From Acidulodesulfobacterium sp021802425 (GTDB lineage: Bacteria > SZUA-79 > Acidulodesulfobacterales > Acidulodesulfobacteraceae): a stretch of 64,000 nucleotides of DNA. A model generated the notes under the pieces. It ran no database searches, had not been told where the DNA came from, and saw only the letters and a program-made list of their open reading frames with translations. The position numbers were made by a program, and so were the translations under genes. The DNA is taken from the NCBI GenBank assembly GCA_021802425.1, contig JAJZXJ010000004.1, forward strand, positions 35,604 through 99,603. Direction: 5' to 3'. Positions 7,767 through 16,512 of this stretch are shown piece after piece. Positions within the stretch are counted from its first letter, which is position 1, and each line of letters starts with the position of its first letter.

Positions 7767-7786
7767 GATAAATAAAGGGGTTTAAA

Positions 7787-9223
7787 ATGGCCGTTAATTT
7801 TAAAGAAAACGAAGGGATAGTCGAAGACATTCTAAGCGTCTATTCCGAAAAGGCAAAGAAAAACAGAAAAGAGCATATCGGCATTAATAGCAAAGAAACC
7901 TGCGGGAGCTGTGTTGCAAAATCTAATGTCAAATCCCTTCCCGGCGTTATGACGCCGAGAGGCTGCGCCTACGCAGGTTCCAAAGGCGTTGTCTGGGGAC
8001 CGGTTAAAGATGTTATTAATATAAGCCACGGTCCGATAGGATGCGGAATGTACAGCTGGGGGACAAGAAGAAATCTGGCTAACGGCGAGCCCGGAGTCGA
8101 AAACTTTGTGTCTTTTCAATTTACTACGGATTTTAAGGAAAGGGATATAGTTTTTGGCGGCGATAAAAAATTGGAGCAGGCGATTAAAGAGTTGCATGAA
8201 CTTTTCCCCACCGCAAAAGGCATAATTATAGATTCGGAATGCCCGATAGGTTTAATAGGCGACGATATAGAGGCTGTGGCGAAAAAAATGGAAGGCGAAA
8301 TAAAGATTCCGGTAATTCCCGTAAGGTGCGAGGGTTTCAGGGGAGTAAGCCAGTCTTTGGGACATCACATAGCAAACGATACTATAAGGGATTTTGTCGT
8401 AGGAACGGGAGAAATAGACGAAAGCAAAAAGACCCCTTACGATGTAGCAATACTCGGCGATTATAATATAGGCGGGGATGTCTGGTCGTCGATGAAAATA
8501 TTTAAAGAAATGGGTTTGAATGTCGTAGCCCACTGGTCTGGAGACGGTTCTATAGAGGAAATGAAGATAACTCACGGGGTAAATTATAATCTTCTGCATT
8601 GTTACAGGTCGATGAATTATATAGCGAGGCATTTCGAGGAAAAGTTCGGTATCCCGTGGATTGAATATAATTTTTTCGGTCCCACTAAAATAAAAGAAAG
8701 CATCAGGAGCATAGCAAAATTATTCGATGAAAATATTCAGGAAAAATCCGAAGAGGTTATCAAGGCATACGAACCTAAAATGCAGGAGGTTATAGATAAA
8801 TACAGGCCGAGATTGGAAGGCAAAAAAGTAATGATATTAGTCGGCGGCTTAAGGCCTCGCCATATAGTCGGAGCTTATGAAGATTTAGGAATGAAAGTAG
8901 TATCTGCGGCATATGAATTTGCTCATACCGATGATTATGAAAGAACGACAAAAGAGCTGGAAGACGGGACTATCGTCGCCGACGACATGAATGAATACGA
9001 ATTTGTCGAGCTTGCAAACAGGCTTAAGCCGGATTTGGTCGCCTCGGGGATAAAAGAAAAATATGTTTTTCAGAAAATGGGAATACCTTTCAGGCAGATG
9101 CACTCATGGGATTATTCCGGACCTTATCACGGTTATGACGGCTTTGAAATATTTGCAAGAGATATGGACTTGAGCATAAACAGCCCGTCGTGGAAATTGG
9201 TTAAGCCGCGCTGGAAAAAGTAA
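7787..9223 (+). CDS. nifD: Nitrogenase molybdenum-iron protein alpha chain
   Basis: NifD carries the FeMo cofactor where N2 is reduced and shares the P-cluster with NifK. In 478 residues the P-cluster ligands are C60 (PRGCAYAG), C86 (GPIGCG) and C152 (ECPIGLIGDD); the cofactor ligands are C272 (HCYRSMNYI) and H439 (MHSWDYSGPYHG). The catalytic-pocket residues in RRN and in GFRGVSQSLGHH are present. It lacks the ~50-residue insertion of clostridial NifD and aligns closely with Azotobacter NifD, so it is a true Mo enzyme and not Vnf/Anf. An additional N-terminal CGSC (39-42) is unusual to my knowledge. Its downstream gap holds a palindromic repeat. Confidence 0.98.
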   Translation: MAVNFKENEGIVEDILSVYSEKAKKNRKEHIGINSKETCGSCVAKSNVKSLPGVMTPRGCAYAGSKGVVWGPVKDVINISHGPIGCGMYSWGTRRNLANGEPGVENFVSFQFTTDFKERDIVFGGDKKLEQAIKELHELFPTAKGIIIDSECPIGLIGDDIEAVAKKMEGEIKIPVIPVRCEGFRGVSQSLGHHIANDTIRDFVVGTGEIDESKKTPYDVAILGDYNIGGDVWSSMKIFKEMGLNVVAHWSGDGSIEEMKITHGVNYNLLHCYRSMNYIARHFEEKFGIPWIEYNFFGPTKIKESIRSIAKLFDENIQEKSEEVIKAYEPKMQEVIDKYRPRLEGKKVMILVGGLRPRHIVGAYEDLGMKVVSAAYEFAHTDDYERTTKELEDGTIVADDMNEYEFVELANRLKPDLVASGIKEKYVFQKMGIPFRQMHSWDYSGPYHGYDGFEIFARDMDLSINSPSWKLVKPRWKK

Positions 9224-9235
9224 TCTGCGTAGAAA

Positions 9236-9258
9236 GGGGCAGACTTAAGTCTGTCCCC
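9236..9258 (+). repeat. Palindromic repeat between nifD and nifK
   Basis: GGGGCAGACTTA followed by AGTCTGTCCCC, a variant of the 7742 element with one base missing in the left arm. It starts 13 bases after the nifD stop and lies 37 bases before the nifK ATG. Confidence 0.9.
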
Positions 9259-9294
9259 ATAAATAACACATAAAAAAGGGGGTTATTATATATT

Positions 9295-10716
9295 ATGGAA
9301 AAAGAAGAGGTTAAAAAGATAAAAGATTGGATGAATACCGAAGAGTATAAAGAAAAAAACTTTAATAGAAAGGCTATTACGATAAATCCGGAAAGAGCCT
9401 GTCAGCCGCTCGGCGCAGTGTTATGCGCGGTAGGTTTTGAAAATACGATGCCGTTTGTCCACGGTTCCCACGGATGCGTTGCATATTATAGAAATAACTT
9501 ATCCCGTCATTTCAGGGAGCCGATTGCAGGGGTTTGCACATCTTTAACGGAGGACGGGGCGGTTTTCGGAGGACAGGCGAACGGGTTCGAGGGGTTTAAA
9601 AACGCCTCGGCTTTATATAAGCCGGAGATGTTTGCGATATCTACCACCTGTATGTCCGAAATTATCGGCGACGATCTGGGTTCGATAGTGGGCGGCGCCA
9701 GAGAAAAGGGGTATCTGGCTGAAGATATAGCGGCGCCGTACGCAAATACGCCGAGTTTTGTAGGCTCTCATCTCGAAGGTTACGATAGTATGCTTAACGC
9801 AATAATAGAAGCGCTCGGTAAAAAATCGGATGCAAATAAACCTGATACGATAAACATAATTCCGGGTTTTGACACGACTATCGGCAATATTAACGAGATT
9901 AAGAGGATTTTAAAAATTTTCGGAATAAACTATCTTGTTCTTGCAGACTATTCGAATACCTTAGACAGCCCTTTAAACGGGGAGTATAAACTATACCCTG
10001 ACGGCGCTACAAAGCTTGAAGATGTTAAAAATTGCGTAAACAATAAAGCTGCTATTGCCCTGCAGAAATTTTCTACAAAAAAAACGGCGGCGGCATTATC
10101 TGAAAAATTCGGACAGGATGTCAGGGTCGTCAAAAGTCCTATCGGAATAAGTTATACCGATGAATTTTTAATGACGCTTTCCGAACTTTCCGGCAAAGAA
10201 GTTCCGAAAGAGCTTGAAGACGAAAGAGGTAAGGCGATAGACTCTATGACGGATGCACAGCAGTATATTCACGGAAAAAAATTTGCGATATTCGGCGATC
10301 CGGATATGCTCACGGGATTAACGAGTTATCTCCTTGAAATGGGCGGAATTCCAAAATATGTGTTATGCTCAAACGGTACGGAAGAATTTAAAAAAGAAAT
10401 CGAGGATTTGTTTGCCTCTTATTCGGAAAATCAAGGCGAGGTTTATATAGACAAGGATTTATGGCATTTGAGGTCATTACTCATGACGGGACCCGTCGAT
10501 ATGCTTTTGGGACCGTCCCACGGTAAATTTGCGGCAAGGGAAGCTAACATTCCTCATATCAGGGTAGGCTATCCCATCTTTGACAGGGTAAATATTCATC
10601 GCTATCCGCTTTACGGGTATAGCGGGGTTATTAATCTGACCACATGGATAGTTAATAAATTTTTGGATATTTTGGATGATACCAGCGACGATGCCCATTT
10701 CGAGCTTATGAGGTAA
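9295..10716 (+). CDS. nifK: Nitrogenase molybdenum-iron protein beta chain
   Basis: NifK pairs with NifD and supplies the other half of the P-cluster. The 473-residue chain has its three Cys ligands at C36 (ERACQPLGA), C61 (SHGCVAYYR) and C119 (STTCMSEIIGDD). The FREP and EDGAVFGG segments are also typical. The N-terminus is short, as in anaerobes, compared with the longer Azotobacter NifK. It follows nifD by 71 bases, with a palindrome in between and an RBS-like GGGGG before the ATG. Confidence 0.98.
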   Translation: MEKEEVKKIKDWMNTEEYKEKNFNRKAITINPERACQPLGAVLCAVGFENTMPFVHGSHGCVAYYRNNLSRHFREPIAGVCTSLTEDGAVFGGQANGFEGFKNASALYKPEMFAISTTCMSEIIGDDLGSIVGGAREKGYLAEDIAAPYANTPSFVGSHLEGYDSMLNAIIEALGKKSDANKPDTINIIPGFDTTIGNINEIKRILKIFGINYLVLADYSNTLDSPLNGEYKLYPDGATKLEDVKNCVNNKAAIALQKFSTKKTAAALSEKFGQDVRVVKSPIGISYTDEFLMTLSELSGKEVPKELEDERGKAIDSMTDAQQYIHGKKFAIFGDPDMLTGLTSYLLEMGGIPKYVLCSNGTEEFKKEIEDLFASYSENQGEVYIDKDLWHLRSLLMTGPVDMLLGPSHGKFAAREANIPHIRVGYPIFDRVNIHRYPLYGYSGVINLTTWIVNKFLDILDDTSDDAHFELMR

Positions 10717-10766
10717 GTTCGGCAATATTAACCTAACAAGATTTAAATTAAAGGAAGTGATACAAA

Positions 10767-12128
10767 ATGCGCATTACAGCCAAAGAAGAATATTTTGACG
10801 AGCCTGCCTGCGAGCATAACGGCGTTGCTAAGGATAAAAAAGCCTGTAAAACGGCAACACCGGGTTCTTCAACCGGCGGATGCGCGCTTGACGGGGCATA
10901 TATTGTTTTAAGCCCGATAAAAGATGCCCTGAACATAGTACATGCTCCGATAAATTGTCTTGGAAATAGTTATAATCAAAGAACATCCGAAACTACTCAA
11001 AGAGAAAACTATTATATGTACGGTTTTACGACGGCGATAAATGAAAACGACCTCATTTTCGGCTCGGAAGACAAATTAAGGCAGGGCATAATTTATGTTT
11101 TTAACAGGTTTAAACCGAAAGCGGTGTTTATTTATAACACATGCGTGCCGGCGCTGACGGGGGAAGATATAGAAGGGGTTTCCAAGGAACTTGCGGCTGC
11201 GCTTAAAATTCCCGTTGTTCCGGTTTTTTCGCAGGGGTTTTCGGGAAATAAGAATCTTGGCAATAAAATTGCGGGAGATGCCCTTTTTACTTATATTATA
11301 GGGAGAAAAGAACCGGAAATAGATTTATTATCGGATTACAACATAAATTTAATAGGCGAATATAATATCAGAGGAGAGCTTTTTTTAATAAAAAAGGCTC
11401 TAAAACAGGCCGGCATAAATGTTCTTTCAACCATAACGGGGGACTCTACGATAGAAGAAATAATGTATTCCCACAAAGCGGGGCTTAATGTCGTGGTGTG
11501 CTCCAAGGCCTTGATATATCTGGCAAGAAAAATGAAGGAAAAATATGGGCTTCCTTATATAGAAGGGTCGTTTTTCGGCTTAACATCCACCAATAAGGCG
11601 ATAATGGATATAGTAAACTCGATCGGGGATTATGAACTTACCTGCAGCGCGAAAAAATACATCAAAATAAGAACAAGGAATACCGAAGAAAATATTTATG
11701 AGTATAAAAGATTTTTAACGGGTAAAAAGGCTCTTTTATATACCGGCGGGGTTAAAAGCTGGTCTCTGATATCCGCCTTAAACGACTTAGGCATGAAGGT
11801 CGTTGCCACGGGGGTAAAAAAATCCACCGAGGAAGACAAACTAAGAATAAAAGAAATCGATGAAAACGGGAATATAATAATGCTCGATAACGGCAACCCC
11901 GTCAATCTTATTAAAATAGCGCGGGAAGAGCGGGTTGACATTATACTTGCAGGCGGAAGGAATCAATATACCGCAATAAAATCCCTTATACCCTTTTTAG
12001 ATGTCAATCAAGAAAGGTTTAATCCTTATACATCCTATGAGGGCATGGAATTTTTGGCCAAGCAGATTTATTTCGAGATCAAAAATCCTTTGTTTAAATT
12101 ATTAAAGGAATCAAATATAAATTTATAA
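10767..12128 (+). CDS. nifE: FeMo cofactor scaffold protein NifE
   Basis: NifE with NifN forms the scaffold on which NifB-co matures to FeMo-co before transfer to NifDK. The 453-residue protein resembles NifD in fold: C39 (STGGCALDG), C64 (PINCLG) and C126 (YNTCVPALTGEDI) are the scaffold Cys residues, and no cofactor-binding His equivalent to NifD H439 is seen. AGGAAGTG lies before the ATG. nifN follows after 4 bases, so the pair is probably translationally coupled. Confidence 0.95.
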   Translation: MRITAKEEYFDEPACEHNGVAKDKKACKTATPGSSTGGCALDGAYIVLSPIKDALNIVHAPINCLGNSYNQRTSETTQRENYYMYGFTTAINENDLIFGSEDKLRQGIIYVFNRFKPKAVFIYNTCVPALTGEDIEGVSKELAAALKIPVVPVFSQGFSGNKNLGNKIAGDALFTYIIGRKEPEIDLLSDYNINLIGEYNIRGELFLIKKALKQAGINVLSTITGDSTIEEIMYSHKAGLNVVVCSKALIYLARKMKEKYGLPYIEGSFFGLTSTNKAIMDIVNSIGDYELTCSAKKYIKIRTRNTEENIYEYKRFLTGKKALLYTGGVKSWSLISALNDLGMKVVATGVKKSTEEDKLRIKEIDENGNIIMLDNGNPVNLIKIAREERVDIILAGGRNQYTAIKSLIPFLDVNQERFNPYTSYEGMEFLAKQIYFEIKNPLFKLLKESNINL

Positions 12129-12132
12129 TTCT

Positions 12133-13425
12133 ATGATGAATCCAATAAAAAATATTGAAATCAATCCTTTGCAGGCAAGCTCTTCGCTGGGAGCGGCGAT
12201 GTTTTTTCTAGGGATTAATAATGCCGTGGTTCTTATGCACGGGGCCGTCGGTTGCGCAAGCTTTGACAAAGTTACGCTGACAAAGCATTTTCGCGAAAAC
12301 ATTCCGATAGTTACCACGGCTTTAAATGAATATGGAGCAATTCTGGGGGGAACCGACTTTTTAACATCAGGAATTAAAAACATTTATGAAAAAATGAAGC
12401 CGGATTTTATAGGTATTGCGTCATCAGGCCTCACGGAAACGAGCGGCGAAGATATTGCCGGCATTATCAGGGATTTTAAAGAAAAACAGGATTTGCCGTT
12501 TTCAAAAATAATTTATGCGGGCACTCCGGATTATAAGGGCAGCCTCGAAGACGGCTATATGCAAGCAATGTTGGCGCTGTTAGAGGACTTTTCGGGTAAG
12601 GAAACATATAAAACATTTAAAAAATCAAAGAAATTAACAAAGAGCGTAAATGTTTTCTGCCCGGTATCTTTCACCCCCCAGGATTTTTTGGAACTCCGGG
12701 AGGCCGTAGGTTATTTTGATTTAAAGCCGGTTATGATACCTGATTTGGGCTTATCCTTAGACGGCCATCTTGATGAAAGGGGATATTTACAGACAACCGC
12801 AGATGGGCTTGGGATTAAAGATATGGAAAATATTCATAATAGCGAATTTAACATAGTTATAGGTTTAAGTTTGGGAAACGCGGTTAAATCCATTAGTGAA
12901 TTAACCGGTTTAGCGACATATTACTTTCCGAATGTGTGCGGGCTTAAAAATAGCGATAAACTTTTCAACCTTTTATCCGAACTTTCGGGTAAAGAAATTC
13001 CAGAAAAATATAAAAGGCAGAGAAGACAGCTTATGGATGCTTATTTAGATACGCATTTTTATTTTTTAGGAAAAGATATTGCGCTGGCTCTCGGCATAGA
13101 TCTTTTAGATTCTTTTTCTATGATTTATTCGGAAATGGGCGCAAATTTAAAAATCGGAATATCGACAAAATTTAGCAATGATATTAAATATAGATTTTTA
13201 AATTTTTACGAAGGCGATTTAGATTTGCTTGATAATTACAGGAATGTTGACTTGATTGTTTCCAATTCCAATGCAGGATTTTATGTTAAAGATTTTAGAA
13301 TACCCCTGCTTAAGGCAGGCTTTCCGCTAATCGACGAAATAGGACACGGCTATAAGCATTATATACTCTACAGAGGGGCGGTTAATCTTGCCGTTGAAAG
13401 CGCAAACTTGCTTAATAAAGGATAA
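12133..13425 (+). CDS. nifN: FeMo cofactor scaffold protein NifN
   Basis: Partner of NifE in FeMo-co assembly. The 430-residue protein starts MMNPIKNIEINPLQ and has C41 in GAVGCASF, the KHFREN segment and SSGLTETSGEDI where NifK has its third P-cluster Cys, as expected for NifN. No ribosome site is seen before its ATG, which fits coupling to nifE four bases upstream. It is a separate NifN, not the NifN-NifB fusion of some anaerobes. Confidence 0.94.
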   Translation: MMNPIKNIEINPLQASSSLGAAMFFLGINNAVVLMHGAVGCASFDKVTLTKHFRENIPIVTTALNEYGAILGGTDFLTSGIKNIYEKMKPDFIGIASSGLTETSGEDIAGIIRDFKEKQDLPFSKIIYAGTPDYKGSLEDGYMQAMLALLEDFSGKETYKTFKKSKKLTKSVNVFCPVSFTPQDFLELREAVGYFDLKPVMIPDLGLSLDGHLDERGYLQTTADGLGIKDMENIHNSEFNIVIGLSLGNAVKSISELTGLATYYFPNVCGLKNSDKLFNLLSELSGKEIPEKYKRQRRQLMDAYLDTHFYFLGKDIALALGIDLLDSFSMIYSEMGANLKIGISTKFSNDIKYRFLNFYEGDLDLLDNYRNVDLIVSNSNAGFYVKDFRIPLLKAGFPLIDEIGHGYKHYILYRGAVNLAVESANLLNKG

Positions 13426-13467
13426 AAAATTCAATTTAATCTAAAAATTTTTAAGGAGGGGGTCTAA

Positions 13468-13854
13468 ATGAAGGTAGGTTTTGCCACAACTGATAATATT
13501 TTAATCAACGACCACTTTGGATGGGCTAAAAATTTTGCAATATACGAAATAAATCAGGAAGGTTTCAGATTTTTGGAAAATAGGCATTTTGAAGAAGATG
13601 AGATTGAGGAACTCAATAAGATAGATAAGAAGATTGAAGGGCTAAAAGATTTGAAGATTATTTTTGTAGAAAGCATCGGCGGGACGGCGGCCGCCCGCGT
13701 CGTAAAATCCGGCATTCATCCGGTTAAATCCAAGCCGAACGATAAAATAGAATATGTTATGAAAGACCTTAAAACGGTTTTATCGGGCAACCCGCCTCCA
13801 TGGCTAAAAAAGATTATTTTTAAAGAATCCGGAAATATTGCAGGCTTGGTTTAA
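13468..13854 (+). CDS. nifX: NifX-type cofactor-binding protein
   Basis: The 128-residue protein is a single dinitrogenase iron-molybdenum cofactor domain: N-terminal KVGFATTDN, NDHFGWAKNFAIYEI, GGTAAARVVKSGIHPVK, then the C-terminal NPPPWLKKI. Such proteins carry NifB-co or the VK cluster between NifB and NifEN. A strong site (AGGAGGGGG) precedes the ATG. It is the last gene of the run from nifH; a new sigma54 promoter follows within 14 bases of its stop. Confidence 0.9.
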   Translation: MKVGFATTDNILINDHFGWAKNFAIYEINQEGFRFLENRHFEEDEIEELNKIDKKIEGLKDLKIIFVESIGGTAAARVVKSGIHPVKSKPNDKIEYVMKDLKTVLSGNPPPWLKKIIFKESGNIAGLV

Positions 13855-13867
13855 ACTTTTAGATAAA

Positions 13868-13883
13868 TGGCATTAAATTTGCA
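13868..13883 (+). promoter_or_regulatory. Sigma54 promoter of the ANTAR-nifI unit
   Basis: TGGCATTAAATTTGCA has exact GG-N10-GC spacing. The expected transcript start is near 13894, 61 bases before the regulator's ATG. It shares the TGGCAT -24 box with the nifV and nifH promoters. Confidence 0.8.
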
Positions 13884-13928
13884 ACTAAATTTAATAAATA
13901 AAAAATTGTGTCTTTTATTTTATTGAAA

Positions 13929-13950
13929 ATAACGCCGGATCCGGTTATTA
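13929..13950 (+). promoter_or_regulatory. Inverted repeat just before the ANTAR regulator start
   Basis: AATAAC-G-CCGG pairs with CCGGTTATT across AT, leaving 4 bases before the ATG. No Shine-Dalgarno is visible, so this hairpin could limit initiation. It does not have the ANTAR two-hexaloop form. Confidence 0.4.
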
Positions 13951-13954
13951 AATT

Positions 13955-14563
13955 ATGGTAAACGAAAAAGGCCTGAATTTAAACATAAAAGTCTTAGTTG
14001 TTGATGATATAAAAGAAAGAAGGGAAGAACTTAAAGTTATTTTAAATTCTATTACAACTAATATATATGAGGCAGATAACGGCGCGTTAGCTACCTTAGC
14101 GGCAGAAGAATTTAAGCCGGATATTATCTTTATGGATATAAAGATGCCGTCGATGGATGGAATTACCGCCTGCAAAAAGATTATGGAGGCAAACCCCGTT
14201 CCCATTATTTTTTTAACGGCGGGCGCGGGCGATATAAAAGATTATGATAAATATATGGAAGAACTTAAGGGATCAGGGGCATTTTCTTACATAATGAAAC
14301 CTGCCAGAAAGAGTGAAGTTTTAGCTCAGACAATCATTGCAATCGAAAATTTTAAAAGATTGCAGGATATAAAAAGAGAGAACGAAACCCTGAAGCAATA
14401 TATCGAGGATAGAAAGTTAATTAACAAGGCGAAAAGTATCCTTATGGATAAAGAAAGCATCCCCGAAAAAGAAGCGCATAAAAGACTTCAAAGATTAAGC
14501 ATGAGCAGCGGGCGTCCATTAGCGGATATCGCAAGAGCTATTATTTTGACAAGTTCAAGTTGA
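13955..14563 (+). CDS. ANTAR-domain response regulator (GnfR/NasT-like antiterminator)
   Basis: The 202-residue protein has an N-terminal receiver domain with acidic pocket D17/D18, phosphoacceptor D61 (FMDIKMPSMDG), T88 and K115. A coiled linker (about 125-150) leads to a C-terminal ANTAR domain (about 140-197) with the family pattern DRKLINKAKSILM ... EAHKRLQRLSM ... LADIARAII. ANTAR domains bind paired hexaloop RNA hairpins and prevent termination; in Geobacter the histidine kinase/ANTAR pair GnfK/GnfR controls nif genes this way. No kinase is seen in the window. Its likely target is the nifH leader at 4651-4740. A sigma54 promoter lies upstream, and nifI1 follows by 62 bases. Confidence 0.9.
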   Translation: MVNEKGLNLNIKVLVVDDIKERREELKVILNSITTNIYEADNGALATLAAEEFKPDIIFMDIKMPSMDGITACKKIMEANPVPIIFLTAGAGDIKDYDKYMEELKGSGAFSYIMKPARKSEVLAQTIIAIENFKRLQDIKRENETLKQYIEDRKLINKAKSILMDKESIPEKEAHKRLQRLSMSSGRPLADIARAIILTSSS

Positions 14564-14625
14564 AGATATTTATTCGGAAAGATTATAAGATAATTTAAAT
14601 ATAACATAATAATAAGGAGTAATTT

Positions 14626-14943
14626 ATGGAAATGGTAAGAGCGATTATCAGGCCGGAGAAAGAAAAAGATGTGCTTAAGGCACTCGAAGAAAACGGATTT
14701 GTTTCGGTTACGAAGATGCATGTTTTTGGAAGAGGGAAACAAAAGGGAATTAAAGTAGGGGATGTGGTTTACGATGAATTGCCAAAACTGGAACTTATGA
14801 TTGTCGTGAAGAAAGAGGACGCGAACAGGGTTTGCGATATTATTCAGGAAAATGCCGTTACGGGGCATATCGGCGACGGCAAGATATTTGTTGTGCCTGT
14901 TTCAAAGACCTACACGGTAAGAACCGGCGCCGAAGGCTTATAA
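14626..14943 (+). CDS. nifI1: PII-family nitrogenase regulator NifI1
   Basis: The 105-residue protein has the PII fold: N-terminal MVRAIIRPEKEKDVLKALE, T-loop around 37-55 (GRGKQKGIKVGDVVYDELPK), and the nucleotide-binding TGHIGDGKIFVVPV. In methanogens NifI1/NifI2 form a complex that blocks NifDK when ammonium is present and is released by 2-oxoglutarate. Lack of the uridylylated Tyr context of GlnB and pairing with the next gene support NifI1. AAGGAG precedes the ATG. The pair usually sits between nifH and nifD; here it follows the ANTAR gene. Confidence 0.9.
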   Translation: MEMVRAIIRPEKEKDVLKALEENGFVSVTKMHVFGRGKQKGIKVGDVVYDELPKLELMIVVKKEDANRVCDIIQENAVTGHIGDGKIFVVPVSKTYTVRTGAEGL

Positions 14944-14998
14944 TATTATTTATTATACATTAATTTATTTATGTTAAATTCATATTAACGAGGTTTTT

Positions 14999-15406
14999 AT
15001 GGAATCTAAATTCGAAGAAAATATTGTAGAGATTATTGCTATAATAAGAAGACATAAAATTCAAGAAACAAAAGATGCGTTAGATAAAGAAGGTTTCAGC
15101 CAGATGACCTTTTATTCCGTTCACGGCAGAGGCAGGCAAAAAGGCAGCGGAGGGCTTGCAAGCGAACTCGACCCCGGTTTAAATCTAATTAATAATAAAA
15201 CCGATATAGCCGATAATGATTACAGCTTTTTGCCTAAAAGGATGATATCATTAGTGGCGCCCGTACAGGAGACGGATAAAATCGTAAAGATAATAGCAGA
15301 TGTAAATAGTACGGGCCATTACGGCGACGGCAAGATATTTGTTGTGCCTGTAAGGCTTGTCGAAAGGATAAGGACGGCGGAAGAAGGACTGTACGCTGTG
15401 AGTTAA
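14999..15406 (+). CDS. nifI2: PII-family nitrogenase regulator NifI2
   Basis: The 135-residue protein is a PII homologue with a longer, variable T-loop (about 40-85, HGRGRQKGSGGLASELDPG onward) and the conserved TGHYGDGKIFVVPV. A long T-loop is the mark of NifI2, whose loop contacts the nitrogenase MoFe protein in methanogens. It begins 55 bases after nifI1 and ends two bases from the convergent ogt gene, closing the nif island. Confidence 0.9.
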   Translation: MESKFEENIVEIIAIIRRHKIQETKDALDKEGFSQMTFYSVHGRGRQKGSGGLASELDPGLNLINNKTDIADNDYSFLPKRMISLVAPVQETDKIVKIIADVNSTGHYGDGKIFVVPVRLVERIRTAEEGLYAVS

Positions 15407-15407
15407 G

Positions 15408-15956
15408 TCAAAAAGAAAAGGAACGCCGCTCCAACGAAAGCAGTTTGGCTTTAAAATGTGCGCCTCCGCCCCCGGAATATCCGCCCAATTTTCCGCCGGA
15501 GGTTATTATCCTGTGGCACGGTATAACGATGGGCGTTTTGTTTATAGATAAAGCGCCGGCGCAAGCCCTCGAGTAAGTTCCTTCAAAGCCTGCTTTCAGC
15601 GCAAGTTCCTTGTATGACATCGTTTCGCCGTACTTAATAGAGCGTGAGGCAAAAAGTATCTTTTTTGTAAAATCGCCATAGCAAGAAAAGTTTACGGGGA
15701 TTTTTGCGAAGTCGGCAATTTTGCCCGAAAAATAGTTATCCAATAGATTTATCAGGCTGCACAAATGATCCATGCGGTTATAATCATTCTGCCCCAGCAA
15801 TATTAAAAATTGCTCGTTTTGATTTGACCGCTTGCCGTTAAATTCCTTAAAAGTTTTGATATCGGAATTTTTTATTTTTATTTCTTCGATACAATTTTCC
15901 GATAACTTTATTTCCAAATCGGTTATTTTTGTCTTAAATTCAAAAATATATAACAA
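15408..15956 (-). CDS. ogt: Methylated-DNA-[protein]-cysteine S-methyltransferase
   Basis: This suicide enzyme removes O6-methyl from guanine onto its own Cys. The 182-residue protein has a diverged N-terminal domain and the conserved C-terminal DNA-binding and active-site region: GETMSYKELA, the Arg finger in YSRACAGAL, and the catalytic IPCHRI followed by GGKLGGYSGG. No Ada regulatory zinc domain is present, so Ogt/MGMT type. It may share a transcript with the upstream FmdB-like gene 24 bases away. Confidence 0.9.
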   Translation of the reverse strand: MLYIFEFKTKITDLEIKLSENCIEEIKIKNSDIKTFKEFNGKRSNQNEQFLILLGQNDYNRMDHLCSLINLLDNYFSGKIADFAKIPVNFSCYGDFTKKILFASRSIKYGETMSYKELALKAGFEGTYSRACAGALSINKTPIVIPCHRIITSGGKLGGYSGGGGAHFKAKLLSLERRSFSF

Positions 15957-15980
15957 TGACTTGTGATTTAGCTTTTTATT

Positions 15981-16256
15981 TTAATTATGCCCGCAAGTTT
16001 TATTGGCGCAGGAACAAGCAGGAGCGGGGGCTGCCGCGTTTTCCGTTTTTGTTTTTTGGGATGCGCTTTCCGGACTAGAACTGTTGTAATCGGTCTTATA
16101 CCAGCCCGAACCTTTTAATACAAAACTTGAATTAGATATAAGCTTTTCTAATTTTCCTCCGCATTCAGGACAGGTTCCCAAAGGTTTTTCATTAATACCC
16201 TGAATTACTTCCATATAATTGCCGCAGTCTTTGCATTTGTATTCCCTGATAGGCAT
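15981..16256 (-). CDS. FmdB-family zinc-ribbon protein
   Basis: The 91-residue protein begins MPIREYKCKDCG with a second pair TCPECGG about 20 residues later, forming the FmdB/CxxC regulatory zinc ribbon. A low-complexity Ser/Thr/Ala linker leads to a Cys-rich tail (CSCANKTCGHN). The family is widespread and named after a formamidase regulator; its true function is unsettled. GGAGGTC precedes the start. A second, shorter member is at 61147. Confidence 0.85.
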   Translation of the reverse strand: MPIREYKCKDCGNYMEVIQGINEKPLGTCPECGGKLEKLISNSSFVLKGSGWYKTDYNSSSPESASQKTKTENAAAPAPACSCANKTCGHN

Positions 16257-16412
16257 TTTTGACCTCCGTAAAAATATTTATTGATAAATTTTATTGGCAT
16301 TCGATTGTTTCGTTAATTATATCATAAATTTACAAATCATGAAATATGATTATACATCTTTGCGCAGTTTTATTATATAATACATATAAGATTATTTATT
16401 ATAAGATTTTTT

Positions 16413-16512
16413 NNNNNNNNNNNNNNNNNNNNNNNNNNNNNNNNNNNNNNNNNNNNNNNNNNNNNNNNNNNNNNNNNNNNNNNNNNNNNNNNNNNNNNNN
16501 NNNNNNNNNNNN
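16413..16512. other. Assembly gap (100 N)
   Basis: Exactly 100 N, the usual scaffold placeholder. The same 18 bases (tttattataagatttttt) end the left contig and begin the right one, so the contigs may really overlap. The flanks 16257-16412 and 16513-16578 are AT-rich with no gene that I can see. Confidence 0.98.

Noticed and set aside
13929..13950. Possible second ANTAR target before the ANTAR gene
   Set aside because: It is one hairpin with a two-base loop and no following terminator, unlike the paired hexaloop form.
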